The position numbers and the translations under genes were made by a program. Positions 36,481 through 43,923 of a stretch of DNA of 64,000 nucleotides are shown piece after piece (the stretch's first letter is position 1; the number at the start of each line of letters is the position of its first letter). Under the pieces are notes generated by a model. It saw only the letters and a program-made list of their open reading frames with translations, was not told where the DNA came from and made no database searches. Source of the DNA: Nonomuraea gerenzanensis (GTDB taxonomy: Bacteria > Actinomycetota > Actinomycetes > Streptosporangiales > Streptosporangiaceae); NCBI RefSeq assembly GCF_020215645.1, contig NZ_CP084058.1, forward strand, positions 6,944,001 to 7,008,000. Reading direction: 5' to 3'.

Positions 36481-38222
36481 GACGTCATTCCTTCTCTCGT
36501 GGTGAGTTGCTGATCGGCGGGTTGTTCCTCGTGGAAGCCGATCTCCCGGTGGGTGCCGTCGCACAGCGGCTTGTTGCCGGAGTGGCCGCAGCGGCACAGC
36601 GTCATCCGGTTGCGGGTCTCCAGCGGCACGCCGTCCGAGCGGACGACCGGCACCCCGCCCGTGACCCACAGCGCGCTGGCCAGCCCGTCCTCCTCCTCCA
36701 GGACCGAGATGGCCTGCGGCAGGTCGACCTCGACGCTCTCGCCGCCGCGCTCGATCGCGTAGCTGTAGGAGCCGGACGGGCAGTGGTCGATACGGCCCAT
36801 GACAGCCGAGCGCACGTCGCTGTCTTCGGTGTCGGCGAGCATCGCGGCGATCGGCCTGGTGCGGCCGATGCAGAAGGCGGCGTGGATGCACAGCTCCCCC
36901 ACCCGCTGCGCCGAGATGCCGACCCCGTCGTGCACGTGCTGCAACTCCCGGTACGGGCGCATGACCGCGGCCTCGGTGCCGTCGAAGCCGATCACGGCGT
37001 GCGTGCCGTCGCAGAACGGCTTGCTGCCCGAGTGGCCGCAGCGGCACAGCGCGTAGGTGTCCTCGGTCTCCAGCGGCTCGCCGGTCTGCCAGGTCAGCGC
37101 GTCGTCGCCGGAGGAGACGAGCTTGCGTTTGCGCCGGAGCGGGACGCTGCCGTACACCACGTACGGGCCGTCGCGCAGGACGACGACGCGCCGCTCGTCG
37201 CCGACGCTCCACCTGCGGCGCTCCGGCGCCACGTAGCGGAACGTGGGGCCGGCGCCCTGCTCCATCAGGGCCAGGGCCTGGGCCTTGAGCGCGTACATGG
37301 TGCCGGTGGCGACCGCGAGCAGCCTCGGGTTGCCGTCGAACGCCCGCTCCAGCAGGTGCAGGACGGCACCGTAGGTGTGGTCGAACTCGTCCTGGGCCTT
37401 GCGGACGGCGCTGCCCGGCTCGGCAGGGCGCGGGTTGACCGGCATCGGGCGCACCCCGGCCGGGTCCACCCGGACCGGCTCGCCGGTGGGGCCGGAGCCC
37501 GGGGTGTCGCCGCGCCGGTAGCGCCGGCCGAGCTTGAGCTCCTGGAACCGGTAGTAGTGGGCGACCTCGTCCCGCTCGGGGTGCAGGACGTCCTTGTCGC
37601 CGTCCCAGACCTCGCCGTGGGAGTTGCCCTCGCCCTGCTCGACGATCTCCTCCAGCGCCGCCAGCGCCGACTTCAGGTCGTGGACGGCGACGAGCCGGCC
37701 TGCGGTGTGCCGGAAGTGACCGGCGTGCACCTGGCGGGCCGGGTCGCCGGAGAAGACCACCTGCTCGCCGAGCCGGTCGCACAGCTCACGCAGCCCCAGC
37801 TCGATCGCGGCGTAGAACTGGCCGATCGTCTCGTAGTCGTCGCCCTCCGGCGCGGCCCCGGCGGGCGCCGGCCGTTCCAGCCGCAGGAACATCTCCAGCG
37901 CCTGCGCTCCGAAGGGCGCCAGGGACAGCTCCAGGGACCGGTCGCCGTGCGGCAGGCGCCGCGGATGCGGCGGGAGCATCCGCGGCGTGTCCAGGCGGGG
38001 CCGGCCGCCGACGGCGTTGAGCAGGTTCGCGGCCAGCGCCAGGTGCAGCATCTCCTCGGCGAAGACGCTGCCCACGATCGCGGCGGCCTCCGGGTTGCGC
38101 TCCCGGTCCAGCGAGTACAGCGCGCACAGGTACGGCGGGAGCGTCGCGTGCTCCAGCTCGATCGCCCACTGAAGGTGCTCACGCAGGCTGTCGAGCGTGC
38201 CGATCCGCGCCTCACGCGACAT
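36477..38222 (-). CDS. Ferritin-like di-iron protein fused to CDGSH, divergent 4Fe-4S and CDGSH domains (paralogue B)
   Basis: A 581-residue fusion. Residues 1 to about 320 are a VioB-type ferritin-like domain with the full ligand pattern (Glu in WAIELEHATLP, ExxH in EEMLH, Glu in LEEIVEQGEG, ExxH in DEVAHYYR), close to paralogue A. From about 355 a CDGSH iron-sulfur motif CRCGHSGSKPFCDGTH appears. A divergent 4Fe-4S single-cluster domain follows, with cysteines in ELCIHAAFCIGR and DHCPSGSYSYAIERGGE. A second CDGSH motif CRCGHSGNKPLCDGTH is near the end. So one chain could carry a di-iron site and three Fe-S clusters, suggesting an internally wired oxidoreductase. It overlaps the upstream acidic-protein gene by 11 bases and the downstream hydrolase by 4. 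I know of no characterised example. Confidence 0.85.
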   Translation of the reverse strand: MSREARIGTLDSLREHLQWAIELEHATLPPYLCALYSLDRERNPEAAAIVGSVFAEEMLHLALAANLLNAVGGRPRLDTPRMLPPHPRRLPHGDRSLELSLAPFGAQALEMFLRLERPAPAGAAPEGDDYETIGQFYAAIELGLRELCDRLGEQVVFSGDPARQVHAGHFRHTAGRLVAVHDLKSALAALEEIVEQGEGNSHGEVWDGDKDVLHPERDEVAHYYRFQELKLGRRYRRGDTPGSGPTGEPVRVDPAGVRPMPVNPRPAEPGSAVRKAQDEFDHTYGAVLHLLERAFDGNPRLLAVATGTMYALKAQALALMEQGAGPTFRYVAPERRRWSVGDERRVVVLRDGPYVVYGSVPLRRKRKLVSSGDDALTWQTGEPLETEDTYALCRCGHSGSKPFCDGTHAVIGFDGTEAAVMRPYRELQHVHDGVGISAQRVGELCIHAAFCIGRTRPIAAMLADTEDSDVRSAVMGRIDHCPSGSYSYAIERGGESVEVDLPQAISVLEEEDGLASALWVTGGVPVVRSDGVPLETRNRMTLCRCGHSGNKPLCDGTHREIGFHEEQPADQQLTTREGMTS

Positions 38223-38442
38223 GGTCGTCCGGCCGCGAGCCGTCCTCCAGCACCTCGACGGCGTCGAGCAGGCCGCGCAGCTCGATCTCCTCGCGTTCGG
38301 CGTCCGTCGGGTCGAACAGCCACTCGGTGACCGGCAGCTCGGCGACCTCTGCGGGACGGCTGGCCTCGGCCAGCGTCACCTCCGCCTCGATCTCGATCTC
38401 GAGCTCGTGCAGGAAGTCGTTCTCGTCCCTCGGAGCGCTCAT
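38212..38442 (-). CDS. Small acidic protein coupled to the ferritin-CDGSH fusion
   Basis: A 76-residue, strongly acidic protein starting at ATG 38442 (MSAPRDENDFLHELEIEIEA); five further upstream codons are possible. It has no cysteine and no membrane segment, and Asp plus Glu make up about a third of residues. A central TEWLFDPTDAEREEIELR separates two helix-like halves. Its stop lies 11 bases inside the fusion gene, so the two are translationally coupled, which suggests equal amounts and perhaps a complex. A RiPP-like precursor acted on by the iron enzyme is another idea. No known family. Confidence 0.65.
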   Translation of the reverse strand: MSAPRDENDFLHELEIEIEAEVTLAEASRPAEVAELPVTEWLFDPTDAEREEIELRGLLDAVEVLEDGSRPDDHVA

Positions 38443-38479
38443 CGTTCCTCCATCCATGACGTGCTTGGTGCCCGGCCGA

Positions 38480-38502
38480 CGGCGTGCGGCGGCCGCACGC
38501 CG
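38480..38502. other. GC-rich perfect hairpin in operon B
   Basis: A 10-base perfect stem (cggcgtgcgg/ccgcacgccg) with the loop cgg, in the 129-base gap between the NmrA-like gene and the acidic-protein gene. No T-run follows on either strand, so it is more likely a partial attenuator or mRNA-processing site than a full terminator. Confidence 0.5.
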
Positions 38503-38571
38503 ATCCGGCCGGACGCGAACAGGCGGGTGCAGCGCTCACCCTGGCGGGCCGCCGCCGGTGCCGTGATGGGC

Positions 38572-39333
38572 CTACTTGCCCGTGCCGGTGCGGTCGAGCC
38601 ACTCGCGGTAGGTGATCGTGCCCAGCACGGCGGCGGCGTCGTCGAGCGGGACCAGCGACCGCTCGACCAGCTCGCTGCCGAAGTAGCGGGCGTGCGGGTC
38701 GGTGACCACCTCGCGCGGGTCGCCCCAGACCGCCAGCGCCTTGCGGAAGAACTCGTCCATCCGGTACTGCTGCGGCCCGGCGATCTCGACCCTGCCGTTC
38801 AGCGGCGTCCCCACCGCGGTCCTGCCGACCGCCGCGGCCACGTCGTCGCCCGCGATCGGCTGGAAGAGCACCGGCGCGACGTGCACCTTGCCGTCGCGGG
38901 TGGCCTCGTCGGCGATGCCGCGGGCGAACTCGAAGAACTGCGTCGAGTGCACCAGCGAGAACGGGACGCCCGACTTCTCGATCAGCCCCTCCTGGGCGAT
39001 CTTCGCCGCGAAGTAGCCGTTGTCCGGCATGCGCTCGGTGCCCACGATCGACACCGCGACGTGGTGGCCCACGCCCGCCGCCTTCTCCGCCTCCAGCAGG
39101 TTGCCCGTGGAGGTCTCGAAGAACTTCAGCACGGCCTCCCGCTCGAACGACGGTGAGTTCGACACGTCGACCACGACCTGCGCCCCGGTGAGCGCCTCGG
39201 CCAGGCCCTCCCCGGTGAGGGTGTTCACGCCGGTGTTCGGCGAGGCCGCCACCGCCTCGTGACCGTGCTCAGCCAGCTTGGCCACCAGCTTCGACCCGAT
39301 CAGACCGGTCCCTCCGATCACCACGATCTTCAT
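38572..39333 (-). CDS. NmrA-like NAD(P)-binding protein (atypical SDR)
   Basis: A 253-residue Rossmann-fold protein with the dinucleotide loop VVIGGTGLIGSKLVAKL (4-20), VVVDVSNSPSFEREAV and YFAAKIAQEGLIEKSGVPFS. This is the layout of NmrA/NAD(P)-binding proteins. The usual YxxxK catalytic pair is only partly kept (YFAAK). It lies 49 bases after the universal stress protein gene in operon B. Such proteins act as quinone or redox sensors or reductases; the role here is inferred. Confidence 0.87.
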   Translation of the reverse strand: MKIVVIGGTGLIGSKLVAKLAEHGHEAVAASPNTGVNTLTGEGLAEALTGAQVVVDVSNSPSFEREAVLKFFETSTGNLLEAEKAAGVGHHVAVSIVGTERMPDNGYFAAKIAQEGLIEKSGVPFSLVHSTQFFEFARGIADEATRDGKVHVAPVLFQPIAGDDVAAAVGRTAVGTPLNGRVEIAGPQQYRMDEFFRKALAVWGDPREVVTDPHARYFGSELVERSLVPLDDAAAVLGTITYREWLDRTGTGK

Positions 39334-39382
39334 GCGGATTCCTCTCTCGTCCGCCGGGCCGCGCCTCGTCGCCGCCCGGTCA

Positions 39383-40237
39383 TCAGCTATGACCGGACAG
39401 CCCCTCGGGCTCGTGACGGCTGCCGGAGAATTCCTGCGCGGTGAGCGGGACGATCGCCACCGGGCAGGCGGCGTGGTGCAGGACGTTCCGGCTGACCGAG
39501 CCGTGCAGCAGCGCGCTGAACTCGTGGCGGTGGTGGGAGCCGACGACGAGCAGGGACGCCCGGGCCGCGGCGTCCGTCAGCGCCTTGCCCGGGCGCCCGG
39601 TCAGGCTCTCCTGGTCGATCGTGACCGTGGGGAAGCGCTCCTGCCAGCGCGCCAGCTCCGGCTCCGCCAGGGGCGGGCCGCCGCGGTCGGCCACGTGCGC
39701 CAGCATCAGGGGATCGGCGGTGCGGGCGGCATGCGCGCAGGCGAAGTCGAGGACGGCCTCGCTCTCGCCGGGGTCGCCGATGCCCGCCACGACGGGCCCG
39801 TCCGGCCGGGCGGAGCCGCGTACGACCACGACGGGGCAGGCGGCCTCGGCGCCCAGCTTGGCGCCCACCGAGCCCAGCAGCAGACCGCCGACCTCGCCCA
39901 GCCCGCGGCTGCCCACGACGAGCAGCTCCGCCTGGCGCGAGTGGCGCAGCAGCACGGCGAACGCCTCGCCTTCCGGCAGCTCGGTCGTGATCCCGACCTC
40001 GGGCGCGACCATCCGCGCGCGGTCGCGGGCGGTCTCCAGGATGCGCTCGGCGGCGTGCCGGAGCCCGCCCTCCGGCGGTGCTCCCGGCGCCGGCCCCAGG
40101 GGTACGTTCATCAGGGGCCAGATGAAGGCGTGCACGATCAGCAGCGGCCGGCGGCGGCGTCCGGCCTCGGCGGCGGCCCACTCCACGGCCCGCAGGCTGT
40201 CCTCGGAGTCGTCCACGCCCACGGTTACAGGGCTCAT
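39383..40237 (-). CDS. Universal stress protein, two UspA domains
   Basis: A 284-residue tandem USP. Domain 1 has VTVGVDDSEDSLRAVEWA and the ATP-binding VVGSRGLGEVGGLLLGSVG; domain 2 has VVGSHHRHEFSALLHGSVS, with a changed loop. ATG 40237 lies 32 bases after the flavoprotein stop. Family proteins bind ATP and help survival in dormancy, hypoxia or oxidative stress. It is the second gene of operon B. Confidence 0.93.
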   Translation of the reverse strand: MSPVTVGVDDSEDSLRAVEWAAAEAGRRRRPLLIVHAFIWPLMNVPLGPAPGAPPEGGLRHAAERILETARDRARMVAPEVGITTELPEGEAFAVLLRHSRQAELLVVGSRGLGEVGGLLLGSVGAKLGAEAACPVVVVRGSARPDGPVVAGIGDPGESEAVLDFACAHAARTADPLMLAHVADRGGPPLAEPELARWQERFPTVTIDQESLTGRPGKALTDAAARASLLVVGSHHRHEFSALLHGSVSRNVLHHAACPVAIVPLTAQEFSGSRHEPEGLSGHS

Positions 40238-40269
40238 TGTCGTCCTTTCATGGTGGTGCCCGTCACCGG

Positions 40270-42000
40270 CTACTCGACGAGCTTGCCGGCGGTCGAGACC
40301 TCGCGCATGAGCGCCGCGATCTCGGCGGGGACCGGCGGGACGGCCTCGCGGGCCACGGCGCCGGGGCCGGACCACACGAGGTTGACCTGCAGCTCGGGGT
40401 CGAGGTCCGGATGGTCGGAGCGGTTGTGGCAGCCGCGGGTCTCGCGGCGTTCGAGCGCGGCCTCCATCGTCGCGCGGGCGGCGAGCGCCGCGGACTTCAG
40501 GTCGAAGGCGTGCGCCAGGTCCTGGAAACCGGCCAGGTCGGGGTGCACGCCCACCTCGCCCATCCGCGCCTCCAAGGCGGCGAGCTCGCCGAGCCCCGTC
40601 AGCAGGCCGTCCTCGTCGCGGACCACGCCGGCGTGCTCGGTCATGATGTCGCGCAGGGCGCGCTGCAGCGCCCGCACGTTCTCGGGGCCGTCGGCGGCGA
40701 GCAGCTCGTCCACCTCGGCCCTGGCCGCGCCGAGCGCGTCGGCCGAACGGCGCTGGGCCTCCAGGCCCGCGGAGTGCTCGGCCGCCGCCTGGCCGACGAT
40801 GCGGCCGTAGACGAGCAGCTCGATGAGCGAGTTGCCGCCCAGGCGGTTGGCGCCGTGCAGGCCGCTGGCCGCCTCGCCGATCGCGTACAGGCCGTCCACC
40901 CCGGTGCCGTGGTCCTCGGGGCGCACCCAGACGCCGCCCATCGAGTAGTGCGCGGTCGGCGCGATCTCGATCGGCTCCCTGGTGATGTCGAGCATCTGCA
41001 GCTCCAGCAGCGTCTGGTAGACGCGCGGCAGCCGCGTCATGATCGTCTCGCGCGGCAGGTGCGACACGTCCAGCCAGACGCCGCCCGCCGGGGTGCCGCG
41101 GCCCTGCTTGATCTCCGTGTACGCGGCCAGCGCGACCCTGTCTCTGGTGGACAGCTCCATCCGCTCCGGGTCGTAGCGCGCCATGAACCGCTCCCCCGCC
41201 GCGTTGCGCAGGATCCCGCCCTCGCCCCGCGCCGCCTCCGAGACGAGCGTGCCGGCCGCGTTCTCCGGCGCGATCAGCCCGGACGGGTGGAACTGCACCA
41301 GCTCGGGGTCGCGGATCCGGCAGCCGGCCAGGACCGCCAGGCGGAAGGAGTCGCCGGTGTTCTCGTCGCGCCGCGAGGAGGTGCGCCGCCAGATGCGGGT
41401 GTGTCCCCCGGTGGCCAGGATCACCGCGTCGGCGTGGATGACGTACCGGCTGCCGTCGGTGAGGTCGAACCCGTACGCGCCGAAGACCGCGTTGTCGCGG
41501 ACCAGCAGGCGCGTGACGTACACGGTGTCCAGGACGGGGATCGCGAGCTGCGCCGCGCGGTTGATCAGCGTGCGCTGGATCTCCAGCCCGGTGTAGTCGC
41601 CGGCGTAGGCGGTGCGCCGGTAGGTGTGCGCGCCGAAGAAGCGCAGCGAGATCCGGCCGTCCTGCTCGCGGGCGAACGGCATCCCGTACCGCTCCAGGTC
41701 CTGGATGCCGCGCGCCGCCCCCTCCGCGACTATCCGCACCGTCTCGGGATGGGCGAGCAGGTAGCTCTCCTTGAGGGTGTCCGCCGCGTGCTGCTGCCAG
41801 GTGTCCTCGGGGTCCATCGTCGCCAGCGCCGCGTTGATGCCGCCCGCCGCGAGCGTGGTGTGCGCGTCGGCCTTCGGCCGCTTGCCCACGGCCAGGACGT
41901 CCACGCCGCGCTCGGCCAGCTCGATCGCGGCCCGCAGCCCGGCTCCTCCCGTGCCGATGACCAGGACTGATGTGGCGATCCGCTGCTCCTGCGCGTGCAT
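40270..42000 (-). CDS. SdhA/FrdA-like FAD flavoprotein without SdhB/C partners
   Basis: A 576-residue flavoprotein of the succinate dehydrogenase/fumarate reductase/aspartate oxidase group. FAD binding is VLVIGTGGAGLRAAIELAER (13-32), followed by the HTTLAAGGINAAL loop that carries the covalent-FAD His in SdhA. Substrate-site segments are FFGAHTYRRTAYAGD and TAHYSMGGVWV, then GEAASGLHGANRLGGNSLIE. No iron-sulfur or membrane subunit gene is next to it. It heads operon B and is preceded by an ECF-like promoter. It may be a soluble fumarate-reductase-like or oxidase enzyme, perhaps with the Fe-S fusion protein of the same operon as electron partner (inference). Confidence 0.85.
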   Translation of the reverse strand: MHAQEQRIATSVLVIGTGGAGLRAAIELAERGVDVLAVGKRPKADAHTTLAAGGINAALATMDPEDTWQQHAADTLKESYLLAHPETVRIVAEGAARGIQDLERYGMPFAREQDGRISLRFFGAHTYRRTAYAGDYTGLEIQRTLINRAAQLAIPVLDTVYVTRLLVRDNAVFGAYGFDLTDGSRYVIHADAVILATGGHTRIWRRTSSRRDENTGDSFRLAVLAGCRIRDPELVQFHPSGLIAPENAAGTLVSEAARGEGGILRNAAGERFMARYDPERMELSTRDRVALAAYTEIKQGRGTPAGGVWLDVSHLPRETIMTRLPRVYQTLLELQMLDITREPIEIAPTAHYSMGGVWVRPEDHGTGVDGLYAIGEAASGLHGANRLGGNSLIELLVYGRIVGQAAAEHSAGLEAQRRSADALGAARAEVDELLAADGPENVRALQRALRDIMTEHAGVVRDEDGLLTGLGELAALEARMGEVGVHPDLAGFQDLAHAFDLKSAALAARATMEAALERRETRGCHNRSDHPDLDPELQVNLVWSGPGAVAREAVPPVPAEIAALMREVSTAGKLVE

Positions 42001-42043
42001 GGTGCTCCCTTTGACCCCGTCGGCGAACGCACTTCACCATCAA

Positions 42044-42070
42044 GACAGGACAGGGGCGGAAATCGTGACA
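42044..42070 (-). promoter_or_regulatory. ECF-like promoter of operon B
   Basis: On the minus strand: TGTCACG (42070-42064), 16 bases, TGTC (42047-42044), 44 bases ahead of the flavoprotein start. Identical first half and spacing to the site before operon A. Confidence 0.45.
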
Positions 42071-42148
42071 TGCCGGTTGCCGCGGCCGAGGAACAGCGCG
42101 GCCGTCACTGAGATCGGCTCGGCCTCGACGGCGGCAGGGCACTGCCCG

Positions 42149-42547
42149 TCAGGCGTCGGTGCGCCGCCGGTCAGCTCCCTCCGCGCGGACGAGGCCGAGC
42201 ATGTCCATGCTGCGCCAGGCTTCCACGATCTTGCCTGCCTCGAACCTGTCTATGGTGATTCCCGCCACGCTACGGAGCGTTCCGTCGCGGGTCATGGCGG
42301 CGACCCAGCGCGTGGCGACCCGGTCGCCTTCGGCGATCTGATCCTCGACGCGGATGTCGAGATCCGGATAGAGCCGACGGCTGCTCTCGATGGCCTTCTT
42401 CAGCCCGGCCAGCCCTTCGCCGCCGTGTGGGTCGTACGGGTCGTGATGCACCGCGTCCGGCGCGATGATCTCATCGAGCCTGCCGAGATCACCGGTGTTC
42501 CAGACGCTGAACACCGTACGCGCGGCCGCCTTGTTCCGTTCGGACAC
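42149..42547 (-). CDS. SnoaL-like polyketide cyclase/ester cyclase family protein
   Basis: A 132-residue NTF2-fold protein: FSVWNTGDLGRLDEIIAPDA, then HHDPYDPHGGEGLAGLKKAI, and IAEGDRVATRWVAAMTRDG with a terminal IVEAWRSMDMLGLV. It starts with GTG 42547. It stands alone upstream of operon B and diverges from the integrase gene. Interestingly, the nearby ECF sigma factor lacks its own SnoaL-like domain, but this protein is of the ester-cyclase subtype, so a replacement role is speculative. Confidence 0.85.
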   Translation of the reverse strand: MSERNKAAARTVFSVWNTGDLGRLDEIIAPDAVHHDPYDPHGGEGLAGLKKAIESSRRLYPDLDIRVEDQIAEGDRVATRWVAAMTRDGTLRSVAGITIDRFEAGKIVEAWRSMDMLGLVRAEGADRRRTDA

Positions 42548-42709
42548 CAGTCTGCTTCCTCACGAGAGTCAGGGACCCGATCAGTTCACGAGCAAGCCTC
42601 CTCTCCGGGCCGCGCCCGGGCAAGTATCTCGTCGAGGACGACCTCCGGCCAGGGCCCTTCTGAGCGGCGGCCTGGGCGGGTCGGCGCTGGCCCTTCTAAG
42701 ATCGTTCGG

Positions 42710-43681
42710 GTGAGCCTGCCTGCCCTTTCCGTGCCGGGGGCGCCGCCGGTCGAGCCGGCGCGTGACCCGTACCACGTCTATCTCGACTCCCTGACCAGCC
42801 CCGAGTCGCGGCGCACGATGCGTGGCTGTCTCGACCGGCTGGCCCGGCTGCTGACCGGCGACGAGAGCGCGACGGGGGCGGGCCAGCCGTGGCACCTGCT
42901 GCGTTACGAGCACACCGTACGGATCCGGACGATGCTCACCGATCAGGGCTGGTCGGCGGCGTACGTGAACAAGCATCTGGTGGCGTTGCGGCGGGTGCTG
43001 AAGGAGGCGTGGCGGCTGGGGCAGACCAGCGCCGAGGACCTCGCCCGCGCCTCCGACCTGGCCCCCGTACGCCAGAGCCGCCTGCCCACCGGGCACCACG
43101 TGCCGCCCGAGGTGGTGGGTGCGGCGCTGTCGGCGTGCGACGACTCGCCCGCCGGCGTGCGCGACGCGGCGCTGATCGCCGTCCTGTACTCGACCGGGTG
43201 CCGCCGTGCCGAGCTCGGCGGGCTGACGCTGGCCGACTACGATCCGGGGTCGCGGTCGTTGCGGGTGCGGGGCAAGCGTGACAAGGAGCGGCTGGTCTAC
43301 CTGACGACCGATGCGATCGGGCTGGTGGAGCGGTGGCTGGCGGTGCGCGGGCCGGGGGCTGGGGCGCTGTTCAGCCCGATCAGCAAGGCGGGGCGGCTGC
43401 GTACGCGTGACGGGCGGCCCGTGGGGCTGACGGGGCAGGGCATCGCGGACATTTTGGCCCGGAGGTTCGGGGAGGCGGGGGCGGCGCGGCGGACCGCGCA
43501 TGACTTCCGGCGGACGTTCATCGGAGAGCTGCTGGACGCGGGGGTGGACCTGGCGACGGCGCAGGCTCTGGTGGGGCACGCCTCGCCGGCCACCACGGCG
43601 CGCTACGATCGGCGGCCCGAGCGGACGCGCCGCGAAGCCGTCGACCGCCTGCGCCTCCCGGCCGCCCGGCCCCTGGCCTGA
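42710..43681 (+). CDS. Tyrosine recombinase / integrase (XerC/D-like)
   Basis: A 323-residue site-specific recombinase. An N-terminal SAM-like domain (about 15-110) is followed by the catalytic domain. All catalytic residues are visible: Arg165 (TGCRRAELGGL), His264 and Arg267 (HDFRR), His290 (LVGHASPATTARYD) and Tyr299. GTG 42710 is the likely start. There are no phage or transposon genes around it. A 13-bp tandem array begins ten bases after the stop. It may be a remnant of a mobile element or a XerC-like resident protein; no att site pair was found. Confidence 0.92.
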   Translation: MSLPALSVPGAPPVEPARDPYHVYLDSLTSPESRRTMRGCLDRLARLLTGDESATGAGQPWHLLRYEHTVRIRTMLTDQGWSAAYVNKHLVALRRVLKEAWRLGQTSAEDLARASDLAPVRQSRLPTGHHVPPEVVGAALSACDDSPAGVRDAALIAVLYSTGCRRAELGGLTLADYDPGSRSLRVRGKRDKERLVYLTTDAIGLVERWLAVRGPGAGALFSPISKAGRLRTRDGRPVGLTGQGIADILARRFGEAGAARRTAHDFRRTFIGELLDAGVDLATAQALVGHASPATTARYDRRPERTRREAVDRLRLPAARPLA

Positions 43682-43691
43682 CCGCTTCGGC

Positions 43692-43795
43692 GCACCGACT
43701 CGCCGCACCGGCTCACCGCACCGGCTCACCGCACCGGCTCACCACACCGGCTCACCACACCGGCTCACCACACCGACTCACCACACCGACTCACC
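43692..43795 (+). repeat. 13-bp tandem array, eight units, downstream of the integrase
   Basis: Eight head-to-tail units of 13 bases. The consensus is gcaccggctcacc, drifting to acaccgactcacc at the right, with a partial ninth. It fills the gap between the convergent integrase and SulP genes. There are no spacers, so it is not a CRISPR. The unit length and copy number equal those of the array at 5717-5820, though the unit sequence differs. Confidence 0.93.
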
Positions 43796-43923
43796 ACACC
43801 GAGGTGCGTGCCTTCGGTTGCACCGCCTGGCTGGGGCCGTGTCCATGGGCGCCGCCTCCGTGAGCGCCGAGGCCGCTCCGACGCGGGCGGGGTGTGCCGG
43901 TCGGAGCGGTCGCGTACGGGCGA

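Noticed and set aside
43692..43795. CRISPR array
   Set aside because: Units are contiguous 13-mers without spacers and no cas gene is present.
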